From an uncultured Parabacteroides sp. (GTDB lineage: Bacteria > Bacteroidota > Bacteroidia > Bacteroidales > Tannerellaceae): a DNA stretch of 40,744 nucleotides. The DNA is taken from positions 1 through 40,744 of the forward strand of contig URGO01000005.1 in assembly GCA_900547435.1 (NCBI GenBank), given 5' to 3'. The position numbers and the translations under genes are program-made. Shown here piece by piece: positions 8,090 through 16,714 of this stretch. The notes beneath the pieces are model-generated. The model did no database searches and had not been told where the DNA came from. It worked only from the letters and a program-made list of their open reading frames with translations. The stretch's first letter is position 1. Each line of letters opens with the position of its first letter.

Positions 8090-9348
8090 AGAAAGCATTA
8101 CCTAATACCAAAGTGACCGTCAAGCTCAGAAGGTCGAATTACAAAGAAGAGTGGTATCTGATTATAGAGTCTTATCCGGTTTACAAGCGAGGTTCTAAAC
8201 GGGCAAGCCGTGTGGTGGAATCTATTAACCGGACTATATCCACACCTGTTTGGGACAAGTCGTCCATTGCACGTATCTTGCCGGATGGAACATTCAACTA
8301 TAAGCCTAAGCGTGATTTGAATGGAATCATCCAATGCCGTTCAACGATAGACCAAGAGGCTTGTATCTATGCCGACAATGTGCGTAAGTTACGCCAACAC
8401 GAATATGACAGTGCAGTCCTCTACACTGATAAGGAAAACGAAATCGCGGCACAAAATGAACGAAGCGAACAGGACTTTATCAAGTACTTCAATGGCATCA
8501 TCAGCAAACGGCATCCCAATAGCTCTAATTCAATCATAGTCAACTGGACCCGTGTGGGAGAATTATTGAAAATCTATTCGCAAGGCAACCCGATTCCGTT
8601 TAAGACGATTTCCGTAAAACTACTTGAAGACATCAAGATGTTCCTGTTACGTGCTCCGATGGGAGGCAATAAGAAAGGAACAATCTCACAGAACACGGCA
8701 TCCACCTATTTCTCCATCCTCAAAGCCGGATTGAAGCAGGCGTTCGTTGATGAATATCTGACGGTTGACATCAGCGCAAAAGTAAAAGGAATAACAAACA
8801 TAGAGACGCCTCGTGTTGCACTTACTATGAATGAAGTACAAATGTTGGTTGATACTCCTTGTAAAGATGACGTTTTGAAACGTGCGTTCTTGTTTTCTAT
8901 CCTTACAGGATTGCGACATAGTGATATTCAGTCATTGAAGTGGCAGCAGATTCAACAGACAAGCAAAGGTACATGGCAAGCGATTGTGATTCAGCAAAAA
9001 ACAAAACGCCCCGATTATAAACCAGTCATCCAACAAGCTCTTCAGCTATGTGGTGAACGCCCAAGTAATGATGAAGCGCTCGTTTTTGAGGGATTGACAG
9101 ATGCCTCTTGGATTTCCCGTCCTTTGAAAGTATGGATAGAAGCATCCGGCATCAAGAAACATATCACCTTCCATTGCGGTCGCCATAGCTACGCTTCGCT
9201 ATTGTTGGAAAATGGTGTTGACATATACACTATCAAGTCTTTAATGGGACATACAAATGTCAAAACCACGCAGATTTATACGCATATCGTAAACGAACAA
9301 AAAGAGAAAGCCGCCAATACGCTGCATATAGAAAATTTGGGTTTATAG
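8086..9348 (+). CDS. int: Tyrosine recombinase/integrase of the element
   Basis: This is a 420-residue phage-type integrase. An N-terminal arm-binding region is followed by a SAM-like core-binding domain (about 130-215) and the catalytic domain with R277 (TGLRHSD), H363-x-x-R366 (HCGRHS), H389 (GHTN) and the nucleophile Y398 (TQIYTH). All key residues are present, so it is probably active. It cuts and rejoins DNA at att sites and lies just inside the left direct repeat, as expected. Its ATG overlaps the preceding HTH gene. The C-terminal tail after Y398 is short, normal for this Bacteroidetes group. A hairpin at 9421-9450 lies downstream. Confidence 0.96.
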   Translation: MKKALPNTKVTVKLRRSNYKEEWYLIIESYPVYKRGSKRASRVVESINRTISTPVWDKSSIARILPDGTFNYKPKRDLNGIIQCRSTIDQEACIYADNVRKLRQHEYDSAVLYTDKENEIAAQNERSEQDFIKYFNGIISKRHPNSSNSIIVNWTRVGELLKIYSQGNPIPFKTISVKLLEDIKMFLLRAPMGGNKKGTISQNTASTYFSILKAGLKQAFVDEYLTVDISAKVKGITNIETPRVALTMNEVQMLVDTPCKDDVLKRAFLFSILTGLRHSDIQSLKWQQIQQTSKGTWQAIVIQQKTKRPDYKPVIQQALQLCGERPSNDEALVFEGLTDASWISRPLKVWIEASGIKKHITFHCGRHSYASLLLENGVDIYTIKSLMGHTNVKTTQIYTHIVNEQKEKAANTLHIENLGL

Positions 9349-9420
9349 GTTATAGTGGAGACTTCCACCATTGAGCACCAACGACTTATATAATATCAAC
9401 GACACATTTACCACCGTATT

Positions 9421-9450
9421 CCCCTCATGAAGCATTGGCTTTTTGAGGGG
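9421..9450 (+). terminator. Hairpin after the integrase gene
   Basis: CCCCTCA at 9421-9427 pairs with TGAGGGG at 9444-9450 and is followed by GATTTTG. It is a plausible terminator for the HTH-int transcript. The 314-nt gap 9349-9662 otherwise contains only the promoter at 9605-9635; I see no gene in it. Confidence 0.5.
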
Positions 9451-9604
9451 GATTTTGTTGTATAGACGTTCTCCGTGAAGAGGGTATTAGTCCTAATAGT
9501 GGTTTATCCCTATTTTATTTTCTTTTTCAGCAAATCATTGTGTTAATGAAAATTAAATCTATCGGTGGCAAATAAGTGGCTAATTGGTGGTTTTCAAGCA
9601 CCTA

Positions 9605-9635
9605 TTTAGCACTCATAAACATCCCTATACTTTTG
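9605..9635 (+). promoter_or_regulatory. Bacteroides-type promoter for the excisionase-primase operon
   Basis: TACTTTTG at 9628-9635 matches TAnnTTTG exactly, with TTTA at 9605-9608 as an imperfect -33 element at a 19-nt spacing. The first gene starts at 9663. Confidence 0.55.
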
Positions 9636-9662
9636 CGGCATCAACTTTAATACGAAGAAAAA

Positions 9663-10016
9663 ATGGCCTATAAAGTAAATTCATTGGAGGAAATGCCGAA
9701 TGCGTTGTCCTACCTGATTGAGTCTGTAGAAGCACTACAATCCAAAGTAAATGCCTTGCAACATAAGCAAGCAAGTAATTCACCCAAGTGGATGGATATA
9801 GACGAACTTTGTGCTTATCTGCCATCACATCCAGCCAAACAGACAGTTTATGGATGGGTATCTACCAAACAGATTCCCGTACATAAAATAAATAAGGCTT
9901 TGGCTTTCTTGCAATCGGAAATTGACGATTGGTTGAAGAACAAATCGCACAAAACCCAAGATGACTTAATGGAAGAAGCCAGACGATTTGTCGAATCTAA
10001 AAAGATTATCAGATGA
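9663..10016 (+). CDS. Excisionase-like HTH protein
   Basis: This 117-residue protein has a short N-terminal coiled coil (about 15-37) followed by a MerR/excisionase-like winged helix: WMDIDELCAYLPSHPAKQTVY, then GWVSTKQIPVHKINKALAF and LQSEIDDWL. It resembles the small HTH proteins that precede VirE_N/primase genes in NBU-like and other mobilisable Bacteroides elements. It overlaps the next gene by 4 nt (ATGA-type junction at 10013-10016). It probably binds DNA during excision or regulates the mobilisation genes; this is inferred from position and fold. Confidence 0.75.
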   Translation: MAYKVNSLEEMPNALSYLIESVEALQSKVNALQHKQASNSPKWMDIDELCAYLPSHPAKQTVYGWVSTKQIPVHKINKALAFLQSEIDDWLKNKSHKTQDDLMEEARRFVESKKIIR

Positions 10017-10612
10017 TGGAAATAACAGATTATTGCTTTTCGTTCTTTCGTAAGCCCATTCAAAACATCGAACCGATAAGGGCTGTGGGCATTGTGGATG
10101 TGTATCGTTATGTCATCGGGCATTATGCGCAACCACAAACCGAGTCCCTGCGTTCGATGCTGCCTTCTCTCGAATCCAAAAGATACAAAGCCACCCATTT
10201 CGACTATTGTACTTTTTCGGGATTATTCCGCAAACGGAATGAAAAGGAACTGATTATGCACTCAGGATTGATGTGTTTGGATTTCGACCATGTGGAGAAT
10301 ATCGTGGAGCTAAAACAGCAATTACTCAATCATGAGTATTTCGATACGGAACTGTTATTTGTCAGCCCATCCGGTAATGGATTGAAGTGGATAATACCTG
10401 TTGACTTGAAAGGATGGGAACATTCCCGGTACTTCAAGGCTGTCGCCAACTGTATCAAAGCGACAGGTTTGCCATTAGTGGATATGTCCGGCAGTGATGT
10501 GGCTCGTTCATGCTTTTTACCCCACGACCCACAAGCATATATTAACCCTAAATACAAAGATGATGTCGAAGAAAATCTTTTCCGCCCAAGATTGGGAGAA
10601 TGTCCCTTCTGA
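10013..10612 (+). CDS. VirE_N / BT4734-like primase-associated protein
   Basis: This 199-residue protein has the BT4734-like N-terminal domain (VirE_N superfamily), recognisable from MCLDFDHVEN (about 87-96) and FVSPSGNGLKWIIPVD (about 118-133), an archaeo-eukaryotic primase-like core. The aspartates in LDFDH resemble the metal-binding pair of such primases. In Bacteroides elements this domain is usually fused to or followed by a PriCT_2/DUF3987 helicase-like protein, as here: the next gene starts inside the last 53 nt. The pair probably handles replication of the excised or transferred element. Biochemical activity is inferred. Confidence 0.82.
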   Translation: MMEITDYCFSFFRKPIQNIEPIRAVGIVDVYRYVIGHYAQPQTESLRSMLPSLESKRYKATHFDYCTFSGLFRKRNEKELIMHSGLMCLDFDHVENIVELKQQLLNHEYFDTELLFVSPSGNGLKWIIPVDLKGWEHSRYFKAVANCIKATGLPLVDMSGSDVARSCFLPHDPQAYINPKYKDDVEENLFRPRLGECPF

Positions 10613-12368
10613 AATACTGCAAACACATACGCCTGATATTGCTCCTATATATAATAAGGTAAAAGGCGATGTAGAAAGTGTTGTTCGGGAGATAGAACAA
10701 CGTGCCATTGATATAGCACCCAATTATAAAGATTGGGTGGAGTTGGGTTTTGCACTTGTTAATGGATTAGGAGAGAACGGACGGGAGTATTATCATCGCA
10801 TCAGCAGATTTTACCCTACTTATCAAAGGGAAGAAACAGACAAACAATATACGCATTGTCTGCAATCCAAAGGGCAAGGCATTACTGTCCGTTCTTTCTT
10901 CCATTTGGCAAATCAAGCTGGAATCTCATTGGCTCTGTCCGGCAAGGAACATTTATCCATTTTGCCAAATATCCAAAATGGCAAAACGGGCAAATGGATA
11001 AAATCAGAAGAAGAACTTCCTGCATTTCCTGAATGTGTGTTTGAGCATCTTCCTCCTTTTCTAAATGAGGTTGTCAACAATTCCATCTCGGCGGATGACC
11101 GTGACACGATATTGATTGGGGCTATTGTGTGTTTGTCGGTATGCTTTCATAATGTTTGTGGTGTGTACGATGAGCGCATTGTTTATCCGAATCTTTATCT
11201 GTTTGTTGTAGCAGATGCAGGTATGGGAAAAGGGGCATTAACCCTATGCAGAGAACTGGTAGTACCCATTAACCGCCATTTGCATGAACTTTCAAAGCGA
11301 TTGGAACAGGAATATAAAGAAGCGATGAATGCTTATATCAAAGGTAAGAAAGATAATGGAATGACTATGCCAGCCGAGCCGCCCATGCGTATGCTCGTCA
11401 TTCCTGCCAATAGCAGCGCAAGCTCTTTCTTGAAGATACTGGGAGATAATGACGGAGTTGGACTGTTGTTTGAGTCGGAGGGCGACACGTTAAGCCAAAC
11501 ATTGAAGTCGGACTATGGCAATTATTCCGATGTGTTGCGAAAGGCATTTCATCATGAGTTGGTAAGTTTGAGCCGTCGCAAGGATAGAGAGTATTGTGAA
11601 GTAGCTAATCCGAGAGTTTCTGTAGCTTTGGCTGGAACTCCCGAACAGGTAAGAAGATTGATACCTGATGCGGAGAATGGGTTGATGAGCCGTTTTTGTT
11701 TCTATATCATCCGCTTCAAGCGAGGCATAAGAAATGTGTTTGCCACAAGCGATATTTCTCAATCCAAGAACGCAATGTTCAAACTATTGGGAGATAAGTT
11801 CTGCTATCTGCATGAAGAATTTGTACGACAGGGAAATTATTCCTTTTCCCTTCCCTCCGATTTGCAGGAACACTTTATTGAATATCTCAGCCGTGTGAAT
11901 GAAGAGTGTTGTGACGAAGTGGATAACAAGATGCAAGGAGTAGTCAGACGGATGGGACTAATTGCTTATCGTATAATGATGGTGTTGACCGCTGTCCGGC
12001 ATTTGGAGAATGTACATCGCAATTCTTCCTCACATGACAAGACAGAGCAACTGGTCTGCCATGAGTATGACTATTCTACAGCCATGAATATTTGCGAAAC
12101 CTTACTTTATCATGCCGTATTCATTTATCAGAATTTGTCAGGAAATCAGTCCAAACGATTCAATTTCGCTTCGCAAGAGACCGGCGTTTATGCACGAAGG
12201 AATACCCTTTATAATATGTTACCCGATACTTTCACGAAGAAGGATTATGATGTACAGGTTTCATCTTTGGGTGAAAATGGAAGTACTGCAAACAAGTGGA
12301 TAGAAGCCTTTATCAAAGATGGTAAGCTATGCCGAATAGAGCAGGGGAAATATAGGAAGATTTTTTGA
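10560..12368 (+). CDS. PriCT_2 and DUF3987 helicase-like replication protein
   Basis: This protein has about 602 residues from ATG at 10560; a longer frame from 10494 lies wholly within the upstream gene and was not preferred. Residues about 35-125 resemble the primase C-terminal PriCT_2 domain (IAPNYKDWVELGFALVNGLG, SRFYPTY). The rest is DUF3987, with a Walker-A-like ADAGMGKGAL near residue 218 and an FESEGDTLSQTLK segment. With the preceding VirE_N protein it forms the usual Bacteroides split primase/helicase module. The stop codon (12366-12368) lies inside the left arm of the inverted repeat at 12359-12439. Confidence 0.8.
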   Translation: MMSKKIFSAQDWENVPSEILQTHTPDIAPIYNKVKGDVESVVREIEQRAIDIAPNYKDWVELGFALVNGLGENGREYYHRISRFYPTYQREETDKQYTHCLQSKGQGITVRSFFHLANQAGISLALSGKEHLSILPNIQNGKTGKWIKSEEELPAFPECVFEHLPPFLNEVVNNSISADDRDTILIGAIVCLSVCFHNVCGVYDERIVYPNLYLFVVADAGMGKGALTLCRELVVPINRHLHELSKRLEQEYKEAMNAYIKGKKDNGMTMPAEPPMRMLVIPANSSASSFLKILGDNDGVGLLFESEGDTLSQTLKSDYGNYSDVLRKAFHHELVSLSRRKDREYCEVANPRVSVALAGTPEQVRRLIPDAENGLMSRFCFYIIRFKRGIRNVFATSDISQSKNAMFKLLGDKFCYLHEEFVRQGNYSFSLPSDLQEHFIEYLSRVNEECCDEVDNKMQGVVRRMGLIAYRIMMVLTAVRHLENVHRNSSSHDKTEQLVCHEYDYSTAMNICETLLYHAVFIYQNLSGNQSKRFNFASQETGVYARRNTLYNMLPDTFTKKDYDVQVSSLGENGSTANKWIEAFIKDGKLCRIEQGKYRKIF

Positions 12369-12439
12369 GTGGCAAGTTTGTGTTTTAGTGCCACTAAAAC
12401 CTATACGGCAAGCTGATAAACTGCCGCTCTCAAAAAATC
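12359..12439. other. Nested inverted repeats, candidate oriT
   Basis: Outer arms GATTTTTTGAG (12359-12369) and CTCAAAAAATC (12429-12439) enclose two hairpins: AGTGGCA (12368-12374) with TGCCACT (12389-12395), and CGGCA (12406-12410) with TGCCG (12422-12426). The block lies between the replication gene and the mobilisation genes, the usual oriT position. It could alternatively act as a transcription terminator. Confidence 0.5.
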
Positions 12440-12469
12440 AATTCATGAACATTGAAAGTTAAGATAAAT

Positions 12470-12838
12470 ATGAAGGAGAAGAAACTTGGCGGTCGCCCTA
12501 AGTTGGCGAACTATCAGAAACGTACCAAATGTTTTCGGGTAATGTTTACCGAGAACGACTATATCTATATCCAATCCAAAGCGGAACAGGCAGGATTGTC
12601 TGTCAATGAATTTTGCCATCAGGCGGCAATGGATTGTCAGGTCTGTCAGCGTATCAGTCCGGAAATGGCATCGGCAATCCGTGACCTTTCCGGAATCGCT
12701 AACAATGTCAATCAGATTGCCCATCAGATGCACACTTATGGTTTGGAAGCAGTCAAGCAACAATGCTTTTCAATCATATCAGAAGTCAGTAGAATTATCA
12801 CCCAAGTAAAGAACAATAGCCATGATAGCAAAGATTAA
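12470..12838 (+). CDS. MobC-like relaxosome accessory protein
   Basis: This 122-residue protein starts with KEKKLGGRPKL, a basic leader typical of ribbon-helix-helix relaxosome proteins. It continues with RVMFTENDYIYIQSKAEQAG and ends in the MobC-like signature LSGIANNVNQIAHQMH (about 75-90). Such proteins bind oriT and help the relaxase nick. I chose ATG 12470, preceded by AAGTTAAGATAAAT; an in-frame TTG at 12452 is less likely. The gene overlaps the relaxase gene by 17 nt and sits just downstream of the candidate oriT. Confidence 0.85.
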   Translation: MKEKKLGGRPKLANYQKRTKCFRVMFTENDYIYIQSKAEQAGLSVNEFCHQAAMDCQVCQRISPEMASAIRDLSGIANNVNQIAHQMHTYGLEAVKQQCFSIISEVSRIITQVKNNSHDSKD

Positions 12839-13721
12839 AACAAGAGCAGATTTCGGAGGAATAGTGAATTATGCCAATGACCAAAAGAACAAGAAGAAAT
12901 GTGCCATACTTTTAGCACACGAAGGTGTCTGTGTCATCAGTAATAAAACCATAGCTGATTCTTTTCAGATACAAGCGTCCATGCGCCCGAAAGTAAAAAG
13001 TCCGGTGAAACACGTATCACTTGCTTTTTCTTCGTACGACATTAGTCGTTTCCCTGATAACGAAGAAGGAGATACGCTGATGGTAGAGATTGCTAAGAAA
13101 TGGATGGAACAAATGGGGATTCGCAATACTCAATATATCATAACCCGACATCACGACACGAAACATCCTCATTGTCATTTGGTGTTCAATCGGATAGACA
13201 ATGATGGCAATCTCATTTCTGACAGCAATGAAAGAATACGTAATACTAAAGTATGTCGGGCTTTGACTAAAGAATATGGACTGTACTTTGCCCCAAAGAA
13301 TAGTAAAGCCAGAAACAAGAGTCGTTTGCGCCCTTATCAATTACGGAAGTATAATCTACGTTCTGCAACTCTTGATGCACTGGCTGTATCTCGTTCTTGG
13401 AATGATTTTCTTGGCATTCTCAAAAGTCAGGGTATAGGTATGCGCTTTAATCATACAGATAACTCTGATAAAATTCGTGGTATATCATTCTGTCAAAATG
13501 AGTATAGTATAGCCGGTTCTAAACTTGACCGTGATTTGAGTTTTAACAGTCTTTGCGCTACATTGGGTAATGTGGCAGCGGAACTGGTTGTTCAACCTCA
13601 TCAAGCCATAACTTCCGGTGGAGGTGGAGGAACCAGTAACGAACAAGGATGGCGAGATGACAAAGACAAGGGAAAACAACAACATGAACTTTTTTATAAA
13701 CCCTCAAAACGTAGAAGATAA
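12822..13721 (+). CDS. Relaxase / mobilisation nuclease (MobA/VirD2-like)
   Basis: This is a 299-residue Relaxase-domain protein. The N-terminus MIAKIKTRADFGGIVNYA carries Y17 as a candidate nicking tyrosine, and the metal-binding histidine triad is H115-P-H117-C-H119 followed by LVFNRID. Both are hallmarks of the family found in NBU- and Tn4555-like Bacteroides elements. It nicks oriT and covalently leads the strand into a helper conjugation channel. No type IV secretion genes are in the window, so the element is mobilisable rather than self-transmissible. The C-terminal region contains a glycine-rich GGGGG stretch. Its stop overlaps the next start (TAATG). Confidence 0.93.
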   Translation: MIAKIKTRADFGGIVNYANDQKNKKKCAILLAHEGVCVISNKTIADSFQIQASMRPKVKSPVKHVSLAFSSYDISRFPDNEEGDTLMVEIAKKWMEQMGIRNTQYIITRHHDTKHPHCHLVFNRIDNDGNLISDSNERIRNTKVCRALTKEYGLYFAPKNSKARNKSRLRPYQLRKYNLRSATLDALAVSRSWNDFLGILKSQGIGMRFNHTDNSDKIRGISFCQNEYSIAGSKLDRDLSFNSLCATLGNVAAELVVQPHQAITSGGGGGTSNEQGWRDDKDKGKQQHELFYKPSKRRR

Positions 13722-14374
13722 TGAAAGAAGATGTAGTAGCTGCAAATCTTGCAAATTTGCGCCAAAGTATCAACGAGCTAAAAGAATGTATTGAAAAACA
13801 GAATACTACAGTCCCTAAACCAGAGCAATCAGTAAAAGTGGACTTCGATGAAAAGACCATTTATAATGGAGTCGCCAAAAGTTTCTGTACTTGCTGGAAC
13901 GATGCGTTATCAGTGGTGAAGAAGCATATCTGGAAGCAACAATCGGACACATTGCCGTTCTCGCTATGGTTTCCGAAGCTTATTGAATTATTCAAGCAGA
14001 AGTCCAGATTTCTTGAATATCTTTATCGGCACGTTTGCGATTATAATCTCAATCGCATGAATATCGAAGCAAATACCGAAAGCATATTAAAACGGCAGGA
14101 TGAGATATTTGTCAAAATCAATGAGTTGAAAAGTCTTGTAACCATTATTCCACCTAATATCAATGGGATGTTTATACGTGGACATCATATCAAACTTCGA
14201 TATGCCGTGGTCTTCGTTGTCGTTATTATGGTGTGGGCTGTTGCTGCTTCTGTTAGTAGTGTGAAGTATAAGAAAGAATCCTTTGCACATTATTCGATGT
14301 ATCGGGCGGTGAAAGAACAATATCAGCATTTACAGGAAATGACTTATGAAAAATCTCAAATTAGAATCAAGTAA
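13721..14374 (+). CDS. Membrane-anchored mobilisation-associated protein
   Basis: This 217-residue protein has an N-terminal coiled coil (about 8-32), a helical middle part rich in aromatic residues and one membrane segment (about 162-182, YAVVFVVVIMVWAVAASV) followed by a basic, short tail. It overlaps the relaxase stop by one nucleotide, placing it in the mobilisation operon. Comparable proteins follow relaxases in other Bacteroides mobilisable elements and are generally annotated as mobilisation protein or hypothetical. It could dock the relaxosome to the membrane; that is inference. I see no catalytic motif. Confidence 0.6.
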   Translation: MKEDVVAANLANLRQSINELKECIEKQNTTVPKPEQSVKVDFDEKTIYNGVAKSFCTCWNDALSVVKKHIWKQQSDTLPFSLWFPKLIELFKQKSRFLEYLYRHVCDYNLNRMNIEANTESILKRQDEIFVKINELKSLVTIIPPNINGMFIRGHHIKLRYAVVFVVVIMVWAVAASVSSVKYKKESFAHYSMYRAVKEQYQHLQEMTYEKSQIRIK

Positions 14375-14525
14375 AGCATCTTCACTCTATGATTATTATT
14401 AGTCTTTTTGTGTGATGCATTCGGTTCTGACCCATAAGGCAATCATTATCTTCTACGGTTTGGTAAGTTTTGATTTTTCTATCTTTGGGAAACATGTATT
14501 ATTTTGGAAAAGAAAAATGAATAGT

Positions 14526-14558
14526 TTTGCCTATTTTGCGTGAATTTTTATAACTTTG
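14526..14558 (+). promoter_or_regulatory. Bacteroides promoter of the nuclease gene
   Basis: TTTG at 14526-14529 and TAACTTTG at 14551-14558 are separated by 21 nt, matching the Bacteroides -33/-7 consensus. The ATG at 14587 lies 28 nt downstream. Confidence 0.75.
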
Positions 14559-14586
14559 CGCTTAGGCGAAAAATAAGCATGTATTT

Positions 14587-15435
14587 ATGATACGATTACT
14601 CCTAACTACTATAATGTCTTTTTCCTTGTTTGGCTGTCAACCAGGAAAGATAGACCAGATAATAATTGGGATGTTTGCAAATGCACAGGAATCACCAGAG
14701 GCAAAACAAACAATCTTAACGCAAAATGCAACAGAATCCGTAAGCATCAGCCAACAAAATTATCAAGGTTTGGAGGTTCCGGCCTATTCTGACAACGATT
14801 TTATCCTAAAGAGGACTGCTTATACTACCTCATATGACAAGGTGAATAAAATTCCGAAGTGGGTGGCTTGGCATTTAATTTCAGACCACACAAATGGTGA
14901 TCAGAGGAGATTGTCAAACTTTATTGTAGATGATGAGGTGCCTGCGCCACGAGCAGAACTTGTTGATTACAAAGGCTCTGGTTATGACCGTGGTCACATG
15001 TGTCCCGCAGGTGACAACAAATGGGGATTTGAGCCAATGAGGGAGTCGTTTTTCCTTACAAATATATGTCCACAGGATCATAATCTTAACTGTGGTGATT
15101 GGAATGAGTTGGAGATCGCTTGCCGTAATTGGGCTAACAAGTATGGTGACATCTACATTGTTGCAGGCCCCATTTTGTATAAGGGTAAGCACGAAACGAT
15201 TGGTCCTAACAAAGTGACTGTTCCTGAAGGATTCTTCAAGGTGGTTCTGTGCATGAATGGCACGCCAAAGGCTATTGGCTTTATCTACAAAAATCATCCA
15301 TGCAACAATCCACAGTCAAGTTATGTTAATAGCGTTGACCAAGTTGAACGTATCACTGGTTTTGACTTCTTTTATAATTTACCAGACGATATAGAAGAAA
15401 AGGTTGAGTCCAACGCTAATCTTTCAGATTGGTAG
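14587..15435 (+). CDS. DNA/RNA non-specific endonuclease, lipoprotein
   Basis: This is a 282-residue NUC-family (Endonuclease_NS) protein. A lipoprotein signal peptide ends in LFGC with the lipid cysteine at C17. The catalytic motif D134-R-G-H137 lies in GYDRGHMCPAG, and the metal-binding segment NICPQDHNLN follows with DWNELE. YTTSYDKVNKIPKWVAWHL is another family hallmark. It should cleave DNA and RNA with Mg2+, in the periplasm or at the outer membrane, given the lipidation. It has its own promoter and converges on the minus-strand operon 17431-15416, overlapping its last gene by 20 nt. It may be a defence, competition or nutrient nuclease. Confidence 0.92.
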   Translation: MIRLLLTTIMSFSLFGCQPGKIDQIIIGMFANAQESPEAKQTILTQNATESVSISQQNYQGLEVPAYSDNDFILKRTAYTTSYDKVNKIPKWVAWHLISDHTNGDQRRLSNFIVDDEVPAPRAELVDYKGSGYDRGHMCPAGDNKWGFEPMRESFFLTNICPQDHNLNCGDWNELEIACRNWANKYGDIYIVAGPILYKGKHETIGPNKVTVPEGFFKVVLCMNGTPKAIGFIYKNHPCNNPQSSYVNSVDQVERITGFDFFYNLPDDIEEKVESNANLSDW

Positions 15436-15652
15436 TTTTCTTTGACTTAGCCTGTTTACTATCGCATCTATTGTTGATTTTATTTACTAACACCATATGG
15501 ATGTAGAAATCCAATAAGATGGCAACAATGCAAATCGCCACATAAATCCATTGTTCATACAAACCATAATATACAGATGCCATAAGTAATATCAACGATA
15601 TAATTGCTGTAGTCGCTGATACTATATGCATTATAAAATTATTAGAAACCAT
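15416..15652 (-). CDS. Small two-helix membrane protein
   Basis: This 78-residue protein has two hydrophobic stretches (about 10-30 and 36-56) and a lysine-rich tail ending KKTTNLKD. It is not recognised as a family member. It overlaps the preceding gene by 11 nt on the same strand and the nuclease gene tail by 20 nt on the other strand. The tight coupling to the 353-residue membrane protein supports it as real, although small size keeps confidence moderate. Confidence 0.5.
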   Translation of the reverse strand: MVSNNFIMHIVSATTAIISLILLMASVYYGLYEQWIYVAICIVAILLDFYIHMVLVNKINNRCDSKQAKSKKTTNLKD

Positions 15653-16703
15653 TTTGAATGTCGTTTTTTCTTTTTTGCTGCAAAATACTATCTGTAATTT
15701 CTTTCTGACGAATAGCTTTTTGTTCTTCTTGTTGTTTTAGTAATGCTTTCCGTGCTTGTTCTTGCTTCTTCTTTTTCTGTTCTTTTGCGACTCTTGCAGC
15801 TTCTCTACGTGCTAATCTTTCTTCTTCGATTAAAGGTATGACAGAATGTGGATTATATATTATGATGCCTGTGAAGCGTTGAGACTCGTTGTAATACGAA
15901 TAATATGTATCATCACCACCATTCCCTTTAAATTCACATATCGAGGCCACTATAATATGCTTATCATCAAACAACCACTTTGCTATATAATTAGCAGAAT
16001 CTTTTGAGGTCTCTATAGGATCTCCAAATTTCTTTCTAATTGTCTTAGATAACTTTTCCGCCTTAAAGCATCCGTCTTCAGAACTACTCTCCGAATCACG
16101 TAACACAATACCTTGTAACCTTTTTCTTACGAAAATACCATCTAATATAAAATTCACTCCATCAAGCAATTCGTACTTCTTGAATTTATTATCATAAACC
16201 TCTGGATACATATATGAATACCGGTAGTAATCATTGTCATATTCGTTCTTGTTCATATCATAGAATGTTTTAGCAAGCATTCCGACACGAAAATCAAGAT
16301 ACAAATTCTCGGCATCCTGACTCGCAATTCTATTATACAGATTATATATAGTAGAAGATGGATGGATTTTACATTCGTTTAATTGGTTTTCTAAAATAAA
16401 TGCTATGTATTTATTACAATCTTCCTCTATCTTAGACAGATACTCTGTATTATACAACTTTTCCAACCAAGTCCTTTCGCCTTTGAACCAGCGCACATGT
16501 GTAATTGGTAAACATAGAAGAAGGAAGGCAAATCCTCCATATACTATCCACAAATACATGTAAAGTACAGCATGTGTGCTCGAACTTTTATATATAGATT
16601 TGGCAATTATTTCTATTCCGTACAATAGAAACAACATGAGAAGAATTTCCCAAGTCCAATATAATATGATGGCTATTATAACTATGGCTATAACATATTG
16701 CAT
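15642..16703 (-). CDS. Membrane protein with basic coiled-coil tail, unknown function
   Basis: This 353-residue protein has two or three N-terminal membrane helices (about 3-35 and 45-65), then a soluble domain of about 230 residues with many Y/D/E positions (NEYDNDYYRYSYMYPEVYDN) and a C-terminal strongly charged coiled coil (about 290-345, E/R/K/Q rich). I do not recognise the family. The middle segment with FVRKRLQGIVL and YIAKWLFDDKHIIVA looks like a mixed alpha/beta domain. It lies 11 nt after the DUF4236 gene in one transcript. The coiled coil could reach a cytoplasmic partner; no function is assigned. Confidence 0.65.
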   Translation of the reverse strand: MQYVIAIVIIAIILYWTWEILLMLFLLYGIEIIAKSIYKSSSTHAVLYMYLWIVYGGFAFLLLCLPITHVRWFKGERTWLEKLYNTEYLSKIEEDCNKYIAFILENQLNECKIHPSSTIYNLYNRIASQDAENLYLDFRVGMLAKTFYDMNKNEYDNDYYRYSYMYPEVYDNKFKKYELLDGVNFILDGIFVRKRLQGIVLRDSESSSEDGCFKAEKLSKTIRKKFGDPIETSKDSANYIAKWLFDDKHIIVASICEFKGNGGDDTYYSYYNESQRFTGIIIYNPHSVIPLIEEERLARREAARVAKEQKKKKQEQARKALLKQQEEQKAIRQKEITDSILQQKRKNDIQNGF

Positions 16704-16714
16704 AAATTTACTCT

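Noticed and set aside
10494..10559. Upstream extension of the DUF3987 protein
   Set aside because: These 22 codons lie within the preceding VirE_N gene, and the residues do not resemble the family; the ATG pair at 10560/10563 fits better.
12822..14374. Self-transmissible conjugative element
   Set aside because: No Tra or type IV secretion genes or coupling protein are visible; only relaxase-type mobilisation genes.
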